Below are positions 44,001-56,356 of a stretch of DNA of 64,000 nt, in pieces. The notes under the pieces were generated by a model. That model did not search any database. It was given only the letters and a program-made list of their open reading frames with translations, and was not told the origin of the DNA. Position numbers and translations under genes: made by a program. Positions within the stretch are counted from its first letter, which is position 1, and each line of letters starts with the position of its first letter. Source of the DNA: Micractinium sp. NFX-FRZ (Eukaryota > Chlorophyta > Trebouxiophyceae > Chlorellales > Chlorellaceae); the NCBI GenBank assembly GCA_029339195.1, contig JAPTJF010000021.1:218988-282987 (forward strand), written 5' to 3'.

Positions 44001-46142
44001 CCGTGCCATAGGTGAAGGAGCCATCCAGCGGAAGTTCCCGCTGGTCCATGCGGTCCAGGTTCCACAGCCGGGGGCTCACAGTCTGCACAGGGGTGGTCGT
44101 GCAGTTATGGAATGAGTAAGGCGACGAGCGCGAGCAGGAGCGGGCAGAGGCACAGGAAGGTGAGGGGCGGAGCGAGCAGCTGCGTGCGCCAGCATGGCAG
44201 CTGCAAGGGATGAAAACGGAAACCCTTTCAAAAACCAACATCAGGCAGCCTGTTCACCTCCTAAATTGACCCCAAGCAGGCTGAGAGAAACCTGGCCAAC
44301 AGCACCCTGGCTAACAGCATCCGCCTCCCCACCATGCTCTGCTCAAACCCCGCCTAAAAGCACGTGGCAAACACGCTGCACAACAGCTCACCTCTCTCTT
44401 GGCCCCCGGCAGGCTGATGTTCACTCCCTGGCTGACAGCAAACTGATCGATGGGGCCGCTCTCGGTGGCAGGCGTGTGCGTCCGCTCTGCGCACATGGAT
44501 GCAAACAAAATGGGTGTGTGAGTGGAACAGACGGGAACCTTGGCAAGGGAGGGGGCTTGGCTTTAAAGCAGGGCGCGCAGCCAGCGGGCGAGCCGGCGGG
44601 TTCCCCGAGCAGGCATCCTGTGCACCCACACAGCCACCTGCCTGCGCCTCCAAATCCCGCCCAGCCCAGCCCCACCTTCAAAGGAGTGCACGCGCGGGAT
44701 TTCCTGGACCCGCTGCTGCATGCGCCGCCCGCCGCTGCGCGGGCCCCGCTCCAGCTGCTGCTGCTGCTGCTGCTGGGAGCGCTGGCCCTGCTCGGGGTGC
44801 CACACAGAGCTGTCCTCGGCTTTGTAGACCTTCAAGAGCGGGAGGTGAAGAGGCATGTGTGTGTGTGGTGGTGCTGGGGCGGGGGGCAGCAGATACGGGG
44901 GCAGGGCGGCGAGATGGGACAGCGGTGCATGCGTGCCTGCAAAGGACGCTGGGCTGCTGCCTAGTGGGCTTTGGTGCAGCATTTGAGGGCTACTCGCCCC
45001 AGAGGGGATAGGCAAAGGTTGATTTTGATTCAACTCTCGAGCCCACGCCTCAACAGCCAGGTCTACAAGTAAGTGTGCGTTTCAATCCCCCAAACCACGC
45101 TCCATCCCAGCCGCACAATGCCATCGGGTTCCTTGTAGAAAATGGCGCCAGGCAGGCAGCGCTCCAGGCGCGCCAGGTCACCGGCATGGAACTCGCCAGC
45201 AAAGCCTGCAAGAGGGTACCAACGACAGGCCAAGCGAAGCATCTGTGGGCTGTGCGTGTTGAACGGCGCGCCGGAGCACCGGCAAGAAGTTGGCAGTAAG
45301 GGCCGCAGAGGCGCGGCAGGGAGGTGTGGGTCGGGTGGGACCCAGAGCAAGACCCAGCAACGTGGTGGCCGCCAACAGTCTGGGGGTGCGACCAGGGCCC
45401 AAGCTCGGCAGGGGTGCAAGGGTAAGCATGATGATCGCACAGGGGCGAGCGGGCGCCTGGGCAAGGGGAGAGCAGCGGGCACAAGAGCCGCGGGGCGGAA
45501 GCGGTCAAGCACACCTTTCTACCCTTCTGCCATGAGCTAAGCAACAAGCAGAGCTGGGGGAGCGGATACTCCCCGCCCCACCCTGCCACCCACGGAACTC
45601 CATCCACCAATCCGCCTGCAACGCTTAACCACCGGCGACTACAACGCCCGCCATGTGACCCCTCGAACCCGCCTGCCGTCTCATGTCCCTCCCACCCACC
45701 ATACCCACCCACCCGCCAGCCCCAGAGCAGGCGCCCACCCACCGTAGATGGTCTCGCTGTAGATGCGGCGGCACATGCCGGGGAAGTGGCAGTCGGGGGG
45801 CAGGCGCAGGCCGCGGTGGAAGATGCGGTAGAGCGTGGCAGAGGGGTTGCACATTGCGCGCAGCGCCGCAAGCGAAGACGAGTCTCGGAAAACCACAATG
45901 AGAGAGAACTTCTCCGCGTCCGCGGGCTGTGCCTGTGCCTGCGCGGTGCTGCTTGCGGCACCTGCCGGCGTGGCGGTGGCTGCGGCGGCGGCTGCAGGCA
46001 GAGCCCCCTTGGCTGCTGCGGCAGCGAGCTCGTCGGCTGGCACGTCGCCAGAGGCTGCAGCTACGGGTGCACAAGGAGCTGCTGCAAAGGCTAGCAGCAG
46101 CCCTGCGCAGAGGAGCGCGAAGCGTCTACAACACGGCTGCAT
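41047..46142 (-). CDS. Secreted subtilisin-like serine protease (S8A, proteinase K type) with I9 prodomain
   Basis: Fourteen minus-strand exons: 45743-46142, 45099-45205, 44676-44829, 44392-44486, 44001-44082, 43683-43796, 43322-43372, 43099-43133, 42833-42935, 42562-42608, 42248-42365, 41859-41927, 41473-41643, 41047-41267; all in phase, 588 residues. Signal peptide (FALLCAGLLLAFAAAP), Ala-rich spacer, then inhibitor I9 (FSLIVVFRDSSSL ... FYKEPDGIVRL). A Gln/Arg-rich linker leads to the catalytic domain: Asp in IYVVDSGI, His in DGHGTHVAG, oxyanion Asn in ASGNSG, Ser in GTSMAVPHVAG. The complete triad implies an active endopeptidase of the secretory pathway or cell exterior, activated by prodomain cleavage. 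The proteinase-K type is judged from the Asp/His spacing and SGTSMAVPHV. Substrate unknown. Confidence 0.92.
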
Positions 46143-47136
46143 CCTGCGCCGCTGCTGCTCTCTCGCCAGTGGTGGCGGCTGCGGCGGCCGGTGAGCGCCG
46201 CGCGGGCAGGTCGGGCGCAGGTACAGGCTACCTCCGCCTCCTCTTCCGGAGCTTGGCGGCGCTTGGCGGGTGTGCACAGCTCTGCAGGCAGCCGCACGGA
46301 GCGGCAGCCGACCGTGAGGTTTGGCAGCGGTCAGACGGGCAGAGGTTTCGAAGTTGCGCGCGTGGGCAAGCAACCTCGGGGCAGGGCTCAGCAGCTCTTT
46401 TAGGACTTGCTGAGCAGGTTGCAGGGCCTGCAGGGCAGCGGGCTGGAGTGTTCGGCACGCTCGCACGCACCCCTGCGGCCGCGGAGCTGTGAGGCGTGAG
46501 AAGACAGGAAACAGGTCCACGAGACACACCGAAACGGTAGAGCAGGGAAAAGAGACGACAGAAAGGGGAGCGCCCGCCTGCATCACCCTGCCAGCTACCT
46601 TCCTCCCTGGCGCCGGCACACGCAAGTACCGGCACGGCCGTGCGCCGGGCAACTCCTTTGCCTGTGTCTTAGCAGTCCCATTCTGTCCTCCTGCACCCTT
46701 GGAAGACCAGCCGGAGCGGCGAATGCGGGCGAATACGCCTCAATTGCATGCTCACCAGGGGCTTGGTGCCGGACCAGCGTCAACCGCCGTCAGGTGGGCA
46801 CAGGCTCACACGCCCACCTCGAGTTCTAGGCAGTGCAGCCCCTCAGAGCAGCGGCTGGGCGCATGCTTTACACCCACCATTGGCCCACGTGTTTGCTCTG
46901 GTCACCCAGTGTGCAACTTGTACCCCCAGGATGTGCCCTGCTTATGAGGCTGGGGCACACTTGCGTTGAGCTGCCGCCGCCAGCCTTGCACAGCTGCTGG
47001 CTGCCATGGGCAGCAGGGCGGGGACCTCGCTCTCCAAAAAAAGAAAATGTGCACCAGATGCTCTGTCACATGGAGGCTTGCATTGCTTACACTGCCCCAC
47101 AAACAGTGGTTGCAATGCCAAGCGGCCACTCCTCCC
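46143..47136. other. Intergenic, about 1 kb, no gene supported
   Basis: Upstream of the subtilase and downstream of the methyltransferase, both minus strand. A TGTAA (minus) at 47087-47091 belongs to the latter. Open frames here look like GC-driven noise. Confidence 0.45.
47087..47091 (-). terminator. Putative polyadenylation signal TGTAA for the methyltransferase
   Basis: TGTAA on the minus strand about 46 nt past the stop. Confidence 0.4.
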
Positions 47137-49207
47137 TCATTGTGTTTCTGCCGGCGGCCGCGCCACCAGCAGGTACGTGGTCCCAAAGTGCCACCGGCTC
47201 TGGCTGTCCACCTCCAGCCCCGCCTGCTTCACGAGCCGCTCGATGTCCCGGTTCCACCAGCAACCCCACTTCTTGAAGTGCTCGCCTGCAGGGGTGGGCG
47301 GTTGGGTAATACATCAGACTCAGGTCAGGTGAGGATGGGTGACATGCACCATGTGCAGGCAGTAGCATGGGTGCCTCGCGGCCCTGCACCCACCGCCCGC
47401 CCTGCCCTGCCTCTGCCTGCCCCATCCCATGCCAGCCATGCGCCTGTCGAAGTTACCTCCAATTGCGCTGTCCCCGCCCCGGTCCGACTGCCGCATGCTG
47501 CCCCAAGCCTGATCCCCCAATCTCGCCCGCCCCGCACCGACAGCCTGCCCTGCCCTGCCTATGCCTGCCCCTGCCAGCCATGCGCCTGCTGGACCCACAC
47601 CCAACTGTACTTTCCCGCCCCGGTTCCACATCCGCATGCTGCCCTTAGCCTTGTCCCCTCGGCTCACCCGCCCCATTGTCCAGGATGTTATTGATAAAGC
47701 CCCAGCTGCCCTTGCCGTGCTGCAGCAGCAAGATGCGCCCGCCCGGCTTGCACACGCGCGCCATCTCCTGCGGCAGCGTGCAGGCAGCAGCAGCAGGGCA
47801 GCGTGGCCAGTTGCAAGGGCAGGCTGCAGAGCAGGTCCGGCAGGCACAGCAGGCACAGCAGGCACGTTTGGTGCAGGCAGCAACCCCTGTACCGTGCAAG
47901 CTCAGCCTTTGGGCTGCCCCAGCCTTCACACCCAACCACGCGAGCACCCAACCACCGCATGCGTTCCCACCACCTCACCACCCCACCTCCCCTCCCTTGG
48001 CCTCCCTCGCCTTGAGCGCTGTGACCGGGTCCTCCTGAGAGCACAGCCCAAATGTGTCAACGACCACATCAAAGCTGTGAGGCGGGAAGCTGTGCCGCTC
48101 CTTGAGGGCCGGCCGCTGCGGGGCGCCAGGCGCCGACGCCGGTGCAGGCACTGCCGTCGCCGCGCTGCCTGCTCCTGCCTGCATCACACTGCTGCTGCTG
48201 CTGCTGCCGCTGCCGCTGCCTTCACTGCTGCCCCTGACCGCATCGCTGCTGCTGCTGCCGCTGCTGGCGGCAGATGCCTTGGCTGCTGCAGTCAGGTGCT
48301 GGGCATCGGCGAGCTCAAACCTCACAGGCGTGCCCGCTGCCGCCGCAGCCTGCTTGGCTGCCAACTCCTGCCACTTGTCTGCCGCGTTCACCAGCATGTG
48401 GCGGCTGGTGTCTGTGAGGGTGAGGGAGCGCAGGCGGGTGAGGTCGTAGTAGGGCAGGTTGCGCCCCGTCCCCGCCGACACCTCCAGCACGTCTCCCTGC
48501 ACATGTGGAGGGCAGAGACAGCACATTGGCCAGGCACGGGACGACGGCAAGGCGGTGCAGGCTGGGGTGGGTGATGCGGCATGGCAGCAGGCAGGAGCGA
48601 TGGGGCGCCAGCGGGCAGGGCAGACAAGCCTCCGGCAGACTGCTGGGCTGGGCCCCAAGGCAAGCCTCCTGCCACGCTGTTGCTCACCTCTGCTTGGCGC
48701 ATGAGCCACCGCCGCATTAGCTTGATGCCTGCAGAGCCGTGGCGAGCGGGATACAAAACTGATGTGAGTATGTTTTGAACTGCAGGACCCATGCCAGCAC
48801 AAAAGCAGCAGGGCCCGCAAACTTGACTAGCTGTCTTGCGGCGGTTGTCCCCACACACCAACAATTTGCCCGCCAACTGCTCGCCGCACCAAATGACCAA
48901 CCCATCAATCGTTCACCCGCGCAACTGGGCACCCACCCATGAATGTTTCGTCCACATTGATGCAGCTGTCGTAGCAGTCGGCAATCCGGTCGAACGTCTC
49001 CCGCCCGTCGACAGCTGTCCCACCCGCTGCTGCGTCGTCCCCGCCGCCGCCAGCCTCCCTGTCCCGCTTGCCACGCTGCGCGCCGCCGCAGCCGCAGGGC
49101 GAGGGGGCAGGCGCTTTGGAGGAGCGCAAGTAGAGGTAGCCGCTCACAGCGGCAGCAAAGTAGAGGCCCACCCCTTTGATGACGGTCTTGCCGCTGAGGC
49201 GCACCAT
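47137..49207 (-). CDS. Membrane-anchored OMS1/UbiE-like SAM methyltransferase
   Basis: Five minus-strand exons: 48937-49207, 48688-48728, 48011-48496 (or 47987-48496), 47668-47767, 47137-47285; 348 or 356 residues. N-terminal membrane anchor (VIKGVGLYFAAAVSGYLYL), ETFDRIADCYDSCIN, then the class I methyltransferase core: motif I VLEVSAGTGRN, motif II region SLTLTDTSRHML, FDVVVDTFGLCS, EMARVCKPGGRILLLQHG, and GCWWNRDIERLV near the end. This matches the OMS1-like group (yeast mitochondrial inner-membrane relative), so an organellar membrane location is likely; substrate unknown. A Ser-rich insertion interrupts the core before FPPHSFDVV. Exon 3 ends either at a GC donor (ALKEMAR junction, better homology) or 24 nt later at GAG/GTGGGG. 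Confidence 0.8.
47412..47655 (-). repeat. Imperfect direct duplication in methyltransferase intron 4
   Basis: Two copies of about 95 bp, near 47412-47508 and 47563-47655, sharing GCCAGCCATGCGCCTG, CCCGCCCCGGT and CCGCATGCTGCCC; offset about 145 bp. Confidence 0.65.
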
Positions 49208-49754
49208 TGGCCCTGCGCAGGCTCAGACAAAATTTGGGGTGGTGCGGTGACGGGCTGACTTGCAGCGCGTGGAAGGTGGCAAGCAGGGTTGTGCTGTCGT
49301 TGCCAGCAGGCGGCGCTGAGCGGCGGCGGCGGCGGCGGCAACGGAGGCAGGTGGTGCTAGCGGCAGGCGACCTGGGCTCGGTATTTGCCGCTGTCAATTC
49401 ATGATTCCCTACTATGCACTCACAGAGCCCGAAGGTTGCAGGGGCGCACAAAGTGGGGGCAACCGGGGTTCAGGCTGGGGTTTCAGAAACCCAAATGCCC
49501 GGCGATCAACTCGTTAAGCGAACGCACCTGACAGCATTCAGGCATCGTCGTCCTTCTTTTCTCGTGCTGCGCACATGCTTCGCTCTTCCCTGTCCATCGG
49601 CCGTCCTGATGGGCGCTCTGACGTATCTCCTAGGACTTGAACCACTGTCCTAGTGGGCAATCGCACGGGCTGCAAACTCGAGCAACCTCACAACCGGTGC
49701 ATCTTCTTTTCTCACCGAGCTAGCAGCGGCAGCAGCTCTAGGCAGACTCGCAGC
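49208..49754. promoter_or_regulatory. Shared 5' region of methyltransferase (-) and the next gene (+)
   Basis: 547 bp between divergent ATGs. AT-richer around 49540-49620. No named element. Confidence 0.4.
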
Positions 49755-52694
49755 ATGCTCAGTCAACTTCGACATGCAGCTGGAGAGCTGCTCGCAAGCT
49801 ATGCGCGACAGGCAGCTCAGCCGCCGCTGCCTGTGGCGGCAGCTACAGCGGCAGCGGCTGGGGCGCGGCTGCTTCCTGCGTTGCAGCAGGCGCGGGGGGC
49901 ACACAGCAGCGGCGGTGACGACAGTCAGATGGTAGACAGTGGGGTGAGTGTGCATTTCTTGTTTGCCGCAATACATGCTTTGCTTGCCACCAACACGAGT
50001 TGGACGGTTCCATACCGTGCCCGCCACTGCCGGCGACGTTTTGGTGCCATGCTGTCCTGCGCTGCACTCCCCAACTCACCCGCCCTTTGTCTGCCCACCT
50101 ACCCTCCCACAGTTCCAGCCTCAGCCGTTCAGCATGGCACTGCGTCAGCTGGAAGCGGCAGTTACGCAGACGGTGCTGCCCCAGGATGCGCTGGCAGAGA
50201 ACCGCAAGGCGATGGAGGGGGTCAAAGAGTTTGCTCGTGCGCTGGATGTGCCGTATGGCTACCCGCCAGCCATGGCCAAGCGCGTCACGTTTGTGTTCCG
50301 GTGAGGGCGGCGGGGCCTGCAGCTGCCCAACCTCATGCAACCTCTAAGCAACCCCCGCTCAGGGTCCCATTTGCTCTGTGCTCTATTTGCCTAGACCACC
50401 CCACCACACTGTGTTGCTCCCACCCGCCCACCATCTGACCGCTGTGCTGCTGCCCCGCCTCCCTGTGCAGAGACCCTGACAACGGCGGGCGGCTGCACCG
50501 GGTGCGCACCACTCTGAAGACCAGCGGCGGCGACAGCTCAGCACAGGTGCAGCTGCGCCTGGGGCAGCTGCTGGAGCGCATGGGGCTCAACCACTTGTTC
50601 TACTTTGACGGCGGCCAGTTCAAGCCAAAGCCGATGCCAAAGTCGCAGCCCATACGCGTGTCTCAGCCTCAGTCCAAGGCCAAGGCCAAGCCGCGTGCAG
50701 CAGCAGCAGGAGCAGCAGCAGCAGGTGGGTAGTGGGGGCATGCATTGGCGTTGGTTGTGTGTGGGAGCTGATTGCTGGCAGGGCGCAGCTCCAGGCGGCC
50801 GGCGGCCTCCGCAACTGAGCAGCAGTTGAGCACGGGCCTCATGCCTGCAACTCACATGAGAGGCCCAGCGGAAGGCAGGGCGTGTTGCCGTGCTGAGCTC
50901 CCCTGCCAAGTGCTCTACGGCCAACGCCATTGCGCCCTCCTTGCCTTGCCCCGCCCTGCCTGCTCCCTGGCTTCCGCAGAGCCCTCGCTGCCGGACGTGC
51001 AGGCGGTGCGGGCCAAGGCGGCGGCAGCGGGCTTCCCCAGCCAGACAATCAGCGAGGAGGAGTTCAAGAAGATGCAGGAGCAGTCGGTGAGCTGGCGGCG
51101 CTGAGCTGGCAGGGGTGTGCTGGCGCTGGCGGGGGGGGCGAAGTTGGGGGATGAGTTGACAATGCTGAGCTAGCGGTGCTGAGCTGGCACGGAGGCTGCT
51201 GGGCCTGGGTGACAAAGGATCCTGTGGGCTGGAGCAGTGGGGGTCAGCTGGTCGGGCTGGGCATGGAGCGGGAGCGCAGCTGCAGAAGATGCAGCCTCTT
51301 GTGTGTGCCACCCCGACTGTGCTTGGGGGCCTTGTACTGGCAGCTTGTGGTGCAGGCCAGCCGAGCAGAGGCGGCCAGGAGGGAAAGACGCAGCAAGGCA
51401 GCCGTGGATGTGAAGAGCACGCACACAGAATCCACCCAGGCTGCTGTATGTGCACCCCGCGTGTGAACCTGTGCAGGAGGCCACCCGAGCCGAGAAGGCA
51501 CGGAAAGAGGCGGCAGCCAAGGCAGCAGCAGAGAAGCTGCGGAAGATTGACCCGCTGCTGGCGGCTGTGGCGGCGGTGCCCTGGCTGGCGCAGGTGGGGA
51601 TGGGGCAGCACGGGGCAACCAGTCACTTTGTGTTCTGCACACAGTGTACAGGCGGAGTGCAGGGGGTGCAGCGTTGGGAGGCAAACCGGCCCTGCCAGCC
51701 AACAGGTGCTTGCTGGGGCTGACCGGGCTGGGGGCCGGATCGCCAGGGAAGGCGCAGCTGGCGCCCCGTACTGCGTCCGCCTCCCACGTGTCACTGCATT
51801 TCTCCTACTGCTCCCCACCTATTCGGGCGTGCCGTCCTCCCCCTCCCCCACCCGGGACTGACCCGTCACAATGCCCTTGCCCCCTTGCCCCCTTGCCCCC
51901 TTGCCATTCCCAACCCACTGCCTGCTACTCCCACAGGCTAAGGACAGCGGGCACCCGGCTGATGCACACTCGGCCTTCTCACCCCATTCGCCGCTTGCTC
52001 CCCTCTCCACCCCATGTCGCCTCACTGATCCCACCCTCTTGATAGCTGACTGGCGCCTTTGGCTTCATGTCCTGTTGGCACCCTCACGCCTTTGGGCGTG
52101 ATGATCTGCTCACGGCATGACACTGCTTCCCCTCCCACCCTCCCTGCCCCCGCCAGATGAAGGACAAGGAGGCGGCAGCCAAGGTGGGGACCATCAAGAC
52201 GCGGGTGATGGACGAAATCGAGTCGTGGGGTGAGTGGGGCGGGGGCGGCCTCGGTGCAGGGGCGTGAGTGAAGCGGGGGCGTTGTCAGTGCGGGGGCGTA
52301 AGCGGGGCGGGGCCATTCTCCGGTCACGACGCGTGGATGGGTGGGAACCAGAAACTTCCATGCATGCTTGCCTAGCTGCGCTGTGCCTGCCAGCGCACAC
52401 CTGGCCTGCATGCTTTGGTGTCTTGAGCCCGTGCCGAATTGGGCGAGCCTCCCCAAGCCTGCTGACAGGCCTGGCCCCCAACCCCGCCCTCCCCCCGCCT
52501 CCCCGCCCCGCCCAGGCTGGGACGTGCGCGGCCCCGTGCGGCGCATCTGGGACGGCGAGCGCTCGCTGGCGGCGCTGCAGCAGGGCAAGGATACCGGCAG
52601 CCAGGAGGCCATCAAGACCATACTGTTCCACGCCGTCCAAAACGACAACAAGTATGGGCAGCGAACGCTGGCGGCAGAGATGGGGCAGGAGTGA
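49755..52694 (+). CDS. Hypothetical protein, probably organelle-targeted
   Basis: Seven exons: 49755-49943, 50113-50300, 50471-50724, 50980-51086, 51477-51593, 52157-52229, 52516-52694; 368 residues, phases consistent. The N-terminus is Ala/Arg/Gln-rich without acidic residues (MLSQLRHAAGELLASYARQ), like a mitochondrial presequence. Then come a helical domain (MALRQLEAAVTQTVLPQDAL), a beta-like stretch (AKRVTFVFRDPDNGGRL), a Lys/Pro/Gln-rich linker, a long charged Ala/Lys/Glu helix (ATRAEKARKEAAAKAAAEKL), and a C-terminal piece WDVRGPVRRIWDGERSL with NDNKYGQRTL. No family recognised. A further small exon inside intron 5 (near 51937) is possible. Head-to-head with the methyltransferase. Confidence 0.6.
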
Positions 52695-52790
52695 ATGAGG
52701 CGGCGCATGGCGGCACGGCCGGCTGCTGGGCAGTCACTGGGCTGGCAGCACCCACACCTTGCATGCTTCTGCCCACCCCTGGGGTGGTCA

Positions 52791-52821
<31 letters not shown>

Positions 52822-52823
52822 CC
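52791..52823. repeat. (CTGC)n microsatellite
   Basis: About eight uninterrupted CTGC units, 33 bp. Confidence 0.95.
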
Positions 52824-52846
52824 ACTCGTGGCGCAACAGTCCAGTG

Positions 52847-52851
52847 TTACA
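52847..52851 (-). terminator. Putative polyadenylation signal TGTAA
   Basis: TGTAA on the minus strand 200 nt past the stop of the coiled-coil membrane protein gene. Confidence 0.45.
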
Positions 52852-53050
52852 GCCGTCTCACACCCTCAACAGAGGCAAATGCAAAGTTATGTACGGAAAT
52901 GGAGACGCAAGAAAAGCTGTACGGATCAGCAAGAAGGGATCAGAGCAGGGGACAACCAGGGAACAACAACCAGGGAGCAACAGAAGAGCAGGAAAGAGGG
53001 GCTGCGAGCCCGGCGGTGCCCCCCGCCCCCCCAAGGCGAGCCAGCCGCGC

Positions 53051-56000
53051 TCACTCCGCCTTGGGCCCCACAGGGAGGCGAAGGGAGAGGCTGAGGGCGA
53101 CGTACGCTGTGGCCAGCTGCAGCACAATGGCAGCCAGCGCTGCGGTCACCATAGCACGCTCCCCCGCTGTCTCCTTGACGCAGTGTGCGGGCAAGTCGGC
53201 CAGGAAATCGTTGCCCTGCTCCTGCTGCTTGGCCAGCGTCTGTGGCGGGGGGCAGGGCGGGGCGGGGAAAGGGGGCTGTTGGAGTTGGGCGGTGTGGTTG
53301 GGTGACGCTGGGAGGCGAGGGGGCACCCTACATTGCAGCAGCTGCAGGCAGAGTGGCGCCCGTCCTCCACCGGCACAAGTTGAGTAGACACAAATATTGC
53401 CTTTCCTGGGAGTAAACCCCACCTCCATTGAACAGAGCTGACCTCCCAGTGCCTCCTCACCTCCTGGAACTTCTGGCTCCATTTTTCCCTCTGCTGTCGG
53501 CGGTGCTCGTTGATGGCGTGCAGCTGGCGGTGTGCGGAGCCCACCAGCAGCTGGCTGTAGTTGTCCGACTTGCTGCGCTCAAGGGCCGCCTGCAGGTGGG
53601 CGACGGAGGGAGGGCGGGCGGAGCGGGGCTGGGCAGTCAGGCGACCATGCCGGCAGGCTCTGGGATGGCATTCCCTAACACAAGAATTGGCCACCTTTAT
53701 CGCCCAGTAAGCTGGAGCTGCAACGTAGCCCCATGCACGAAATCAAGCAGCACTGTCAAGGTCACCCGCCCCACTCTTCCACCCCACCCCAGCCCCCACC
53801 TTGAAGTTTGCAAGCTCCGATTTGGCCTGGGCAATGCCCGGCTGCGCATCGCCCATGGTGGACTCCAGGGCAGCCAGGATCTCCTGGTACTCTGCGGGAG
53901 GGACAACCGCCAGCGGGGCAGTGCAAGAAGGGTGAAGCGTAGGGGAGCAGGCCTTCCAGTTGATGCCGCCAGAGAAGAAGAAGACCGGCTGACCGGATCC
54001 CCATGCCACCTGGCAGGGCATGCCTCCCCTCCAACCACCTGCTTCACTACCTCCCCTCCACCCCGCCTCTGCTCACCCTCAAAAGTGATCTCCTGCCCAT
54101 CCTCCTCATGGTGCTTGGTGATGCGGTCAATCACAGAGTCGGCCGTCTCCATGCGCTTGCGCAGGGCCGCCTTCTCGTCCTCGCTCAGGCGCTGCTGGGG
54201 GGCCAAGGGGTGGGTGAGGCAAGGACGAGGGGTGAGGTGGTTGTGTGGCAGCAGTGAAAGCAGACAACTCCCACCAGCGCTGACAGCACTCTTCAGCGGC
54301 CGCCTCGACCGGCGCACATGCCCCGCCCAAGCCCCGCCTGCCTCGAACCCCACCCCACACCTCCACACCCTCACAGAATCTACTTGAAAACCGCTATATT
54401 TGTTATAGACCAGCTATAACTGCTGTTATCTGCTGCAGCGGAGCGGCAGTACTGCAGCGGAGTACGGCGGCAGCGGCTGAAGGGCCTTCTGTACCGACCG
54501 CCCCTACCGTCAGTAGCGAGCGGCAGCAGATAACAGCACCCACCTGGATGTTCTCTACTGTCACGTTGGGGTTCTTCAGCACGCTGTTCAGTAGCTCCTC
54601 CGCATGAGATTTGACCATGGCCAGCTTAGACCTGCAGCGTGGGGGGCGGGGGCGGGGGCGGGGTGGGGGTGGGTGAGGGCAGAGGGAGAATGCCATGCAG
54701 AGTCAGGGCAAGCAGTCGCAGGAAGGGGAGGGGCGTGGGACGTTCCTGTGTGCTGGGAGGTGGGCGGGCACCCCAGCAAGGCGCCAGCCAGCTGCCTGCA
54801 GGCAGTCACTCTTGTGCCCCACCCTTGTGGCCCCGCCCACCCTTGTGGCCCCTTCCCCCTACCACCCCCTGAATGTACATCAGCAGTACCTGATGTACTG
54901 CAGGTCGTTCATCTTCAAGTTCTGCTGCTCCTGCCGAAGCTCCACCTGCTTGGCGGCTCCCTGCGGGGGAGGAACAGGTGGGCACGGCAGGGAGCAGTGG
55001 GGACCCTGTGAGCTCCCGCCTGCAACAGCGTGTACGCAAGTGCCGCCCAGCCTTCTGAGCTGAACCATGCAGAACAGACGTCCACTCCGCTCACCCCTGT
55101 GCACCCCGCCCCGTCCCCGCTTTATGTTGAGTGGCCAGGCGCTCCATCCAACCCTGTGCACCCCGCCCACCTGCCCGCCCCCACAAACCCTGCACCCGCC
55201 CCACCCGCCCCACCCACCGTCTGCACCATGGTCAGCGAGTCCTCCATCTCGTTGAGCCGCAGGAACACGGCCTGCAGCGCCTCTTGCTGCGCCACCCCTG
55301 CCACCGCCTTCTGCGTCGCCCTGCCCGTGTGGTACAGCTCAGCCAGGGCGCAGTCGACCTGCATTGCCAAACCAATAGAGCAGTTGAGTGATTTCTTCAG
55401 GTGTGAGAAAGAAAGGGGGCGCATGTGGCTGTGCTTTGGCAGGCTGGGCTGCGGCGGCGCCTGCCTCGGGTTGAGTTGGGCGCGGACCCCCACACACCAC
55501 GCACACTGAGCCGCCCAAGCGTCCGCCGCCAACCCTACCTGCGTGTCCCGCACAACCTCGGACACCAGGTTGAAGGCCAGCAGCATGCCCACGAGGCACG
55601 CAATCAGCTGCGCGCTGCTCAGGTTGCTGCTCTTGCGCCGCCCGCCCATGTAGCCGATGCCGCCGCTGGCGATCAGCAGGCCGCCCAGCACCTGCAAGAT
55701 GCACAGGGGAGGTGCAGTGGTGCAGAGGGTGAAGCGGATTGCTGCAGGGGATTGGAGATGGACCTATGAGCAGGTGAGCGTCTGCTCACCACCAGCAGGG
55801 CGCCCAGCACCTGCCAGCGTGGATTGGAGTGCAGAAGGTGGGTTGGGATCAAGGCGGGGCACAGGACGGAAAGTGGAGGTGAGTGCACGGGGATGACGAG
55901 CAGTTGAAGGCTGACCATGCACAGCCAGTTGCACTGAGGCAAGCAGTAGGCGCTCCGCGTGCCCCGCCTGAAGTTCACGAGCTGCCCTGCGACTTGCGCA

Positions 56001-56356
56001 CCTGGCCCGCAGTCTCGGTGAAGTGCGAAAAGTAGCGCCAGCTCATCACAAAGATGACCAGGCCCAGGACGGCTGACACGACCGACAGATGCTGCTCGAT
56101 TGCTGCAAGGCGTGCAGCGGCTGCAGGGCAGGAGGGGAGGCGCAGGTGCGTTGGGCGGGTCGAGGCGGGAGTGCGGGATGGGGAGGCGTGCGGGCGCAGC
56201 CAGTTGGGCTGCATCGCTGCTTATGAGGGACACACGCACGGACCCTCCAACCGTGAACCCACCTTTTCGGCTGGCCCGGTCGTCAATCAACAGGCCAAAG
56301 GGCGACGCCGGCGCTGGCGCGCCTCTGCTGCCGCCATTGCTGCCCACTCCAAACAT
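53051..56356 (-). CDS. Coiled-coil membrane protein, unknown
   Basis: Minus-strand exons: 56263-56356, 56002-56120, 55790-55810 (21 nt, optional), 55539-55691, 55218-55358, 54890-54960, 54544-54631, 54077-54194, 53800-53891, 53461-53589, 53051-53239; 404 residues with the microexon. Hydrophobic segments: LSVVSAVLGLVIFVMSWRYF, VLGGLLIASGGIGYMG, LIACLVGMLLAFNLV, and a C-terminal one (ALAAIVLQLATAYVALSL). Between the third and last lies a long charged helical region with heptad-like character (LRQEQQNLKMNDLQYI; LSEDEKAALRKRMETA; INEHRRQQREKWSQKF), so a membrane-tethered coiled coil. No family recognised; neither a clear signal nor a transit peptide. With the microexon the second membrane segment becomes a full 23 residues. 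Head-to-head with ataxin-3. Confidence 0.62.

Larger units (their letters stand above)
52695..53050. other. Convergent intergenic region with (CTGC)n
   Basis: Between the stop at 52694 (+) and the stop at 53051 (-). Contains a (CTGC)n microsatellite and a TGTAA (minus) at 52847-52851. Confidence 0.5.
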
